Shown here one piece after another: positions 58,636 through 64,000 of a stretch of DNA of 64,000 nucleotides. The stretch's first letter is position 1. Each line of letters starts with the position of its first letter. The stretch is taken from NCBI GenBank assembly GCA_900708905.1, contig CAADRB010000002.1, positions 5,629,952 to 5,693,951 on the forward strand, in the 5' to 3' direction. Below the pieces are notes generated by a model. It searched no databases, was not told the DNA's origin, and saw nothing but the letters and a program-made list of their open reading frames with translations. Source of the DNA: Hymenolepis diminuta. Lineage: Eukaryota > Platyhelminthes > Cestoda > Cyclophyllidea > Hymenolepididae. A program made the position numbers and the translations under genes.

Positions 58636-61600
58636 AATATTAGATTCCATGCGAATAAAAATTTGAAGGGGGTGAAAGGCTAATTAAAAGAACGTATTAC
58701 TATGGCAATATCCTCAATGCAATAGTTAACGACTGGGCATTAACTTTATTTGACAGATTCCGAAACTTTTACTTAAGTTAGTTACAGATAAGTGCAAATT
58801 TACTTCTTATAAAATAATCGCCTGATTAATGTCTTCGCGTTAAGTGCATATAAATGCGATGCCAGTTTTCAATAAATATATCATATCTAAATAATAAAAA
58901 AATTCTGAAAAGACATTAATTATGACCTTAAATAACATGACGCATTTTTATTACCATATAAGCATACCATATAAGTAATCATGTCAGATCTAAATATTAT
59001 TAGTTCCATACATGATGAACTTGCTCAACATAAGTGAAACACTTATTTTTTGAGGTTTATTTGTAAATGACACCTTTAAAAGGAAAGCATAATTTAAACA
59101 TACCGTAAAGCTTTTAGTACATACATTTTTCACTGATTTTATCAGATGAATTTTGAATACCACTGCCAAGTTGTCATAAATGGTCAATAACTAAATAATT
59201 TAATTTGCGTGATAAGCGTCATTTGGCTATGGAACCCTTGGTGGATGCTATTTAAGGATCTTGAAAAGGATCATTTTCCTAAACCTGAATACAAAGCGAT
59301 CATATTAGTTCCGAAAAGTGCTAATATATTCAGATATAGATAAAATTATAATCTCAGTGCTTCATGAAGTTATTATTTTAAAATAAATAGGTCACTTTCT
59401 ACATGATAGACATAATTAAAATTGAGAAAATTTCCACCAAAATGACATATTTAAATGCAAAATAATTTATATTTACCGTGGTCATTGCCACATTAGAAAT
59501 CTTTATCTTCTAGATTTTGCTTACATAAAATGGTTTCGAGAACAATTTTGTCCTTAAATATGTCATTCATCAAAGGCACGGAATCCAGTGAATGCTTCGT
59601 TTGTTGTTAATTTTAGCGTTTCTGCTTACCGAAATACGGTCAACAATTCTGATTATCTACCCTACAAATATAGGCAAAACATGAGGGATAGTAAATAAAA
59701 CACGCTGACGCTAATACAACACAACTTTCTACCATAATTCCTGAAAAAAGGATTTTCTATCCATCATTGAGTTTTGAAAACGATCACCGAACTAGCGCAT
59801 TGCCAAAATCAACGAGTGGCAGCAATTCTCTCTCAGGCTAACCATAAGTAACTTTATTCATGCAAATAATATAATTCTTGACGAGTTTGCAGTGCATTAA
59901 AATATACGTGTATAAACTAATAGAAACCTGACAATTTAAAATTTGATCTATTAAATGCAGGGTTGTATTCATAATATAAATGTAATTAATTGATATTGCT
60001 TGATTTAGGTATTATAATTTTGTAATATTTGCCTACAATTGACGAGGTTTCGTCAGAAAATATCGGTTTCATTAGCGATTGTTTTATTATATCCTGCATA
60101 AATAATTCGGTATTTTGCATTTAATAAACTTAATTATATATCATTAAACTTCGATTAGTATTATTCTTAAAACTCACAAGTGTTCTTTGAATAATAGATC
60201 AAAGTCGAATTGAGAATGTTCGCTTGGTCAAATTCTTTGATACGATGTGCGGGTTAAATTTTGAGGTGAAATTCCGCTTAACTGACAAATTGTTCACTAA
60301 GATGACAATAACTGTAAAAAAATTATGATTATCAATAAATGAAATTAATTTTTGGAAGCAAACTTTATTATCGATTTGCTCTTGGCCGTAATAGGATACA
60401 AATAAATATAGTGACATGACCAACTACGGAAATAAACCATTCAATGAGATCTGAATAAAGTGGGTATAATTTCACATATAAATCTTTGAGTTAGATAATT
60501 AAGATTTAAACTAAATACGGCACAAAGTGAATTATTCACTTCTTGGAAATAGGAGAAATTCAAAGCTCCTGGTTTCAAGAAAATTTAGACTTAAAATGCC
60601 GGTTGCTGCTTATTTCTCCCCCCCCCCTTCATACCTTATTCGACTTGTTTGCTATTTCAGGAAAGAACATATTCTTAAAAATTAAAATTTTTTTCTTAAA
60701 GATATCAAATTTTATTTTATATGGCCACAATATAAGCTTCATATTTAATAAAATTATGATTTCTTCAGTAATTAATTGGCAAAGGTGTAATTTTTAACTC
60801 GGAAAAAGTATATAAGATATTTTTAAGAAAGTGATTTGATTCAGACTATCAAGTTTAATTTTTATTTTTGCAGCTCATAATTTTTGAGTAGTTGAGAAAA
60901 TTTGCAGTTTAAAATTGTAACTACTAAGTATTTTGCTTCTTCCATTTCGGAATTGGAAGTTGGATATGCAGCTAACCTTACTCGCCTGCTCGAAAGCACA
61001 TGCAAGCACGCAGAACACCAGAGTAGACCACAAATTTGGAGTTAGGCTAAGCTCAATGATACATATATGATGCTTCGGATGGAGGTGAAAACTGTGGCAT
61101 GATTTTCATTTCCTCAAACCTTTGTACTTTTTCATTCTTTTTAGTCCACTCCTTATATCTTTCGCGCTCCTATAGAACTCTATACCTTTTCATTCCAAAA
61201 GTCGAATTTAAAAGATATTCAATAATAAATTCATATGTAGAACAAGCTGCCTGCACAGACAAGAAATTCTTCCGTAGACAAACCAAATAAGATGGTTAAT
61301 TCTGTTGAGAAATTAAACCTGTCCATAAAATCAAGCAGAATATGTGTATTCTTAATATTACTTAATTTGACCGAAATTAGCATTAAGTAAAAAATTCCGT
61401 TGAAGCATATGTATTGTTAAACTTCCCAATATTTTAAACTTCTTTCATTTAAAATTTGAATATATAGTTCTTTTATTTTATGGAAATACAAAATGGGGAG
61501 TAAATCCTGGCTTAGTAATCATTTATTAAATGAAATTACTATTCGATGTGAATTTCACATCTTATGATTTTTGATCATTTAAATATGAGAAAGCTTTGTT

Positions 61601-62030
61601 AGAACCAAATAGGTCAAACCCTCTTGCATTTGACTTTGTAGGATGTAGGGGAAAAGAAGCTCATATGAGAGCCACAGTAAATCATTAAATGAACGCGCAA
61701 TTTGTCAAATAAATAAGCTTAATCTTATTATATTTCCTAAGAGTTCAAATCATAACTCCAAATCATAGATCGGTTTGGAAATTTGTGTGAAGATATCGTC
61801 TGGGCGTATAATCTTCGCCCAAGCCAAAAGAGAAAGAATGCTTAATTTTACACCAAATAATAACAACTCATTCTCCACAGTCCAAATTCTCGATCAATCA
61901 CGCACCTCAGAATAAACTCTTTTGGAAACTATTTTACTCTAATCTTGCAACCAAATAACCGCTTATTACGAAAATAAACCCCGACAAGATATATTGACAG
62001 TGTAAGGACATGTTGAGTGGTTGAGTAATT
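58636..62030. other. Intergenic, nothing recognised
   Basis: Very AT-rich. A run of ten C at about 60620 stands out. No gene or repeat family recognised. Confidence 0.55.
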
Positions 62031-62039
62031 TTTATTTTA

Positions 62040-62375
62040 ACGACATCTATTTCATATGAACTCCGTCCCATTTTGGATGATGTCAACCAGAAGAGGTCTC
62101 TTTTAGATCAAGACAACCTCTCTCAATTTTTAAAGAATCAGCACAACAGATTTTGTCTAATACAATTGGCTTATTCAAGAGTTGCAAATTTAACCAATTT
62201 AACCAGTCAAGAAAATACTGAATCAGATTTTAGTGAAAATAGACACTTACAAATTCAATGCTTTTGTTTTAATGGCCTTGAAAAGTACCAAATGACAGCT
62301 GTTCAACAAAGGTAGATTCTAATGAACCAGGAAGCACAGAGGAGCAAGTAGAAGAGAATGCCGAACAAAAATGAT
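62040..62375 (+). pseudogene. Possible decayed coding region
   Basis: An open frame without ATG reads YELRPILDDVNQKRSLLDQD and continues NLSQFLKNQHNRFCLIQL to CFCFNGLEK. A one-base frame change then leads into DSCSTKVDSNEPGSTEEQVE and a TGA near 62373. A further coding-looking piece at 62603-62722 (SSNLETVASPCKLAEVTVKQ, ending PPPETK and TAA) follows an AG acceptor-like site, but the phases do not join. Weak evidence; no family recognised. Confidence 0.25.
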
Positions 62376-62729
62376 TATTTTAACCAACTTTACCAAATTT
62401 ATCAACTAATCAGAAGCCTGATTGTGATTTAAATAATATTGGCTGATATTGCAAATAATGAATTTACATTAATGATTACCTAAATAAAATTGCAATTTTT
62501 GACAGTTTAACGGAGATGTATCACTTGGATTTATAATACACGGTATATCACTTTAATGATGCGTCCCTTGCTACGGAATTCAAAAGCGTAATTTGCACAG
62601 GCACGCTCTAGCAATTTAGAAACAGTAGCTAGTCCCTGTAAATTAGCTGAAGTGACAGTGAAACAGGAAAACGAAGTAGGTTATCCATCACAAATAATCG
62701 CACCTCCACCAGAAACAAAATAATTATTT

Positions 62730-63360
62730 TTTCTTAATGCTAAACATAAGTTCACTTTAATCTATGTACCAACTTTAAATAACCTGATGTATATGACGTG
62801 AAAACTAAAAGTGTGTATTGTAACGCCAAAGGTCCACGACAAAGATACCACTAAACATGTTTCTTATTTGAAGCGCTTTATTGGGGTGAATTAAAAAAAA
62901 AGATGAAAAATTAATGAAAAATTGGGGATAAATTAAGAGGGGGTAATTTGGTGTATACATTTAATGAGAAATTGGAAACGCCAAGGAAATATTAGAAGAG
63001 ACCTTAGAACAAGACCACCAAAAATGTGACATGCTAGCATGTGCATTTGTAAATGAAATTTCAACACAAAAAAGGATTATTTTTGATACCTTTTATCATC
63101 ATTGAAAATTACAAAATTTTTCAGTCATTTCGCGGAACCATTTGATTTCTAATGATCTTACTTGGGTCAGGGAAAACATTTCGTTGTTTACATTTTAATC
63201 TGCTTAGGAAAACGTCATTTCGGTAGTATTATTTTGAAAATTTGGAAATTTCTTGCTTAATAAGATGCCGAATATTTGTGGAGTAAAGAATAAGATTCTA
63301 TCAAGCACGTTTTTTTTAAAAAACTCAGAGCCTGAAATCTGAAAATACGACAGTAATAAC
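62730..63360. other. Intergenic, nothing recognised
   Basis: AT-rich spacer before the mariner end. Confidence 0.5.
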
Positions 63361-64000
63361 ACATGGGCTGAAAAGTCCCGAGACAAACACGGATGGTGCT
63401 AGTTTTATTGCAGTCACCGTTCTTTCAGTTAATACTAACCTTCAAAAGACAGCTGTTAAAATTTCATGATATTCTACTCATTAGTTTGTGAGTTATTGTG
63501 CTAAGAGTGACGCTACTTTTGTTGTTTTCAAAACAATGCATCGAAAACAATCTCCTGTTTTAATTTCACACTGCTTCTTGATGGGAAAAATACCGTTCAA
63601 GAGAAGCAATGGCTTGAAAAGTGTTATGGGGACTCCGCTCCATCAGAAACAACAATAAAACGTTGGTTTGCTGACTTCAAACGTGATCTTAGAGACACCG
63701 ATGATGCAGAACGCAGTGGACGTCCAAACGAGGTAGTGACACCAGAAAACATTTAAAAAATCCACAAAATCGTTTTGAATGATGGAAAAGTGAAGTTACG
63801 TGAGTTAGCTGACATCGTAAAGATATGAAAAGAGCGTGTTGGCTTCATATTGCATGAGCATTTGAATATGAGAAAGTTCCGTTCAAAGTGGGCGCCGCGT
63901 TTGCTCACTGTTGATCAAAAACGAGAACGTGTTGATGATTCTGAGTAGTGTTTGGCCATGTTTAAAGGTAACAAACAAACGGGAATTTTTGCGTCGATAT
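63361..64000 (+). mobile_element. mariner transposon, 5' part (cut by window end)
   Basis: The likely terminal inverted repeat is at the start (ACATGGGCTGAAAAGTCCCG, 63361-63380), followed by untranslated sequence and the transposase frame from about 63538. The 3' end lies outside the window, so the inverted repeat pair and TA duplication cannot be tested. Confidence 0.8.
63538..64000 (+). pseudogene. mariner transposase, broken, partial
   Basis: DDE/D transposase of the mariner family, N-terminal part. Recognisable segments are TIKRWFADFKRDLRDTDDAE, RSGRPNEVVTPENI, KLRELADIVKI, ERVGFILHEHLNMRKFRSKW and APRLLTVDQKRERVDDSE, the paired helix-turn-helix and linker typical of mariner. In-frame stops are TAA 63754-63756, TGA 63826-63828 and TAG 63946-63948, and a frameshift lies near 63975, so it cannot make transposase. 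The catalytic aspartates lie beyond the window. Confidence 0.92.

Noticed and set aside
1..64000. CRISPR arrays, operons, bacterial promoters
   Set aside because: No regularly spaced repeats, and the window is clearly animal nuclear DNA with spliced genes.

Overview
The window is animal nuclear DNA: AT-rich, gene-poor, with long introns, GT-AG splice sites, AATAAA-type poly(A) signals and many decayed transposons (mariner, LTR retrotransposons, a TTAA-target MITE, tRNA-related SINE-like pieces). The RASSF gene is of the Ras-association plus SARAH type found only in animals. The gag relic is of a kind common in flatworm and other invertebrate genomes, so a platyhelminth is a reasonable guess. 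The species cannot be fixed from sequence alone. There are 56 N bases at 20823-20878.

Three protein-coding genes are supported, all on the + strand. (1) 13862-35660 is a seven-exon RASSF-family gene (Hippo/MST and Ras signalling scaffold). All six introns join in phase, giving 1004 residues: a long Ser/Pro-rich N-terminus of about 770 residues, then the conserved RA domain and a C-terminal SARAH helix. (2) 45132-48881 (1249 residues) and (3) 55033-56394 (453 residues) are intronless genes of unknown function. They form a diverged tandem pair. Both carry the motif [VI]NV[DK]NF[IV]SFTPNIN[VL]S[VL]P at the same distance from the start codon, a second similar block further on, and the same TATA-like 10-mer about 110-125 bp upstream of the ATG. 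I recognise no known family, so this pair is the best candidate for something undescribed.

Layout: 1-7700 non-coding with repeat fragments; 7701-9414 a decayed LTR retrotransposon holding only gag; 9415-13600 non-coding; 13621-36080 the RASSF gene with promoter-like sequence, introns (one carrying a TTAA MITE beside the N gap), two cryptic exons and a CpG-rich patch; 37100-44560 a repeat-dense stretch (integrase relic, several copies of a dispersed repeat called R1 here, one copy of a second repeat R2, an unidentified decayed coding region); 45.0-56.4 kb the paralogue pair, with repeats and a zinc-finger-like pseudogene between them; 56.4-63.3 kb mostly non-coding; 63361-64000 a broken mariner cut by the window end. 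A 516-bp sequence occurs twice, in opposite orientation and differing by one base, at 38930-39445 and 49644-50159. One copy lies inside an older R1 repeat and the other abuts the integrase relic.

All reading was by eye. Alignments and counts are approximate unless an exact match is stated.
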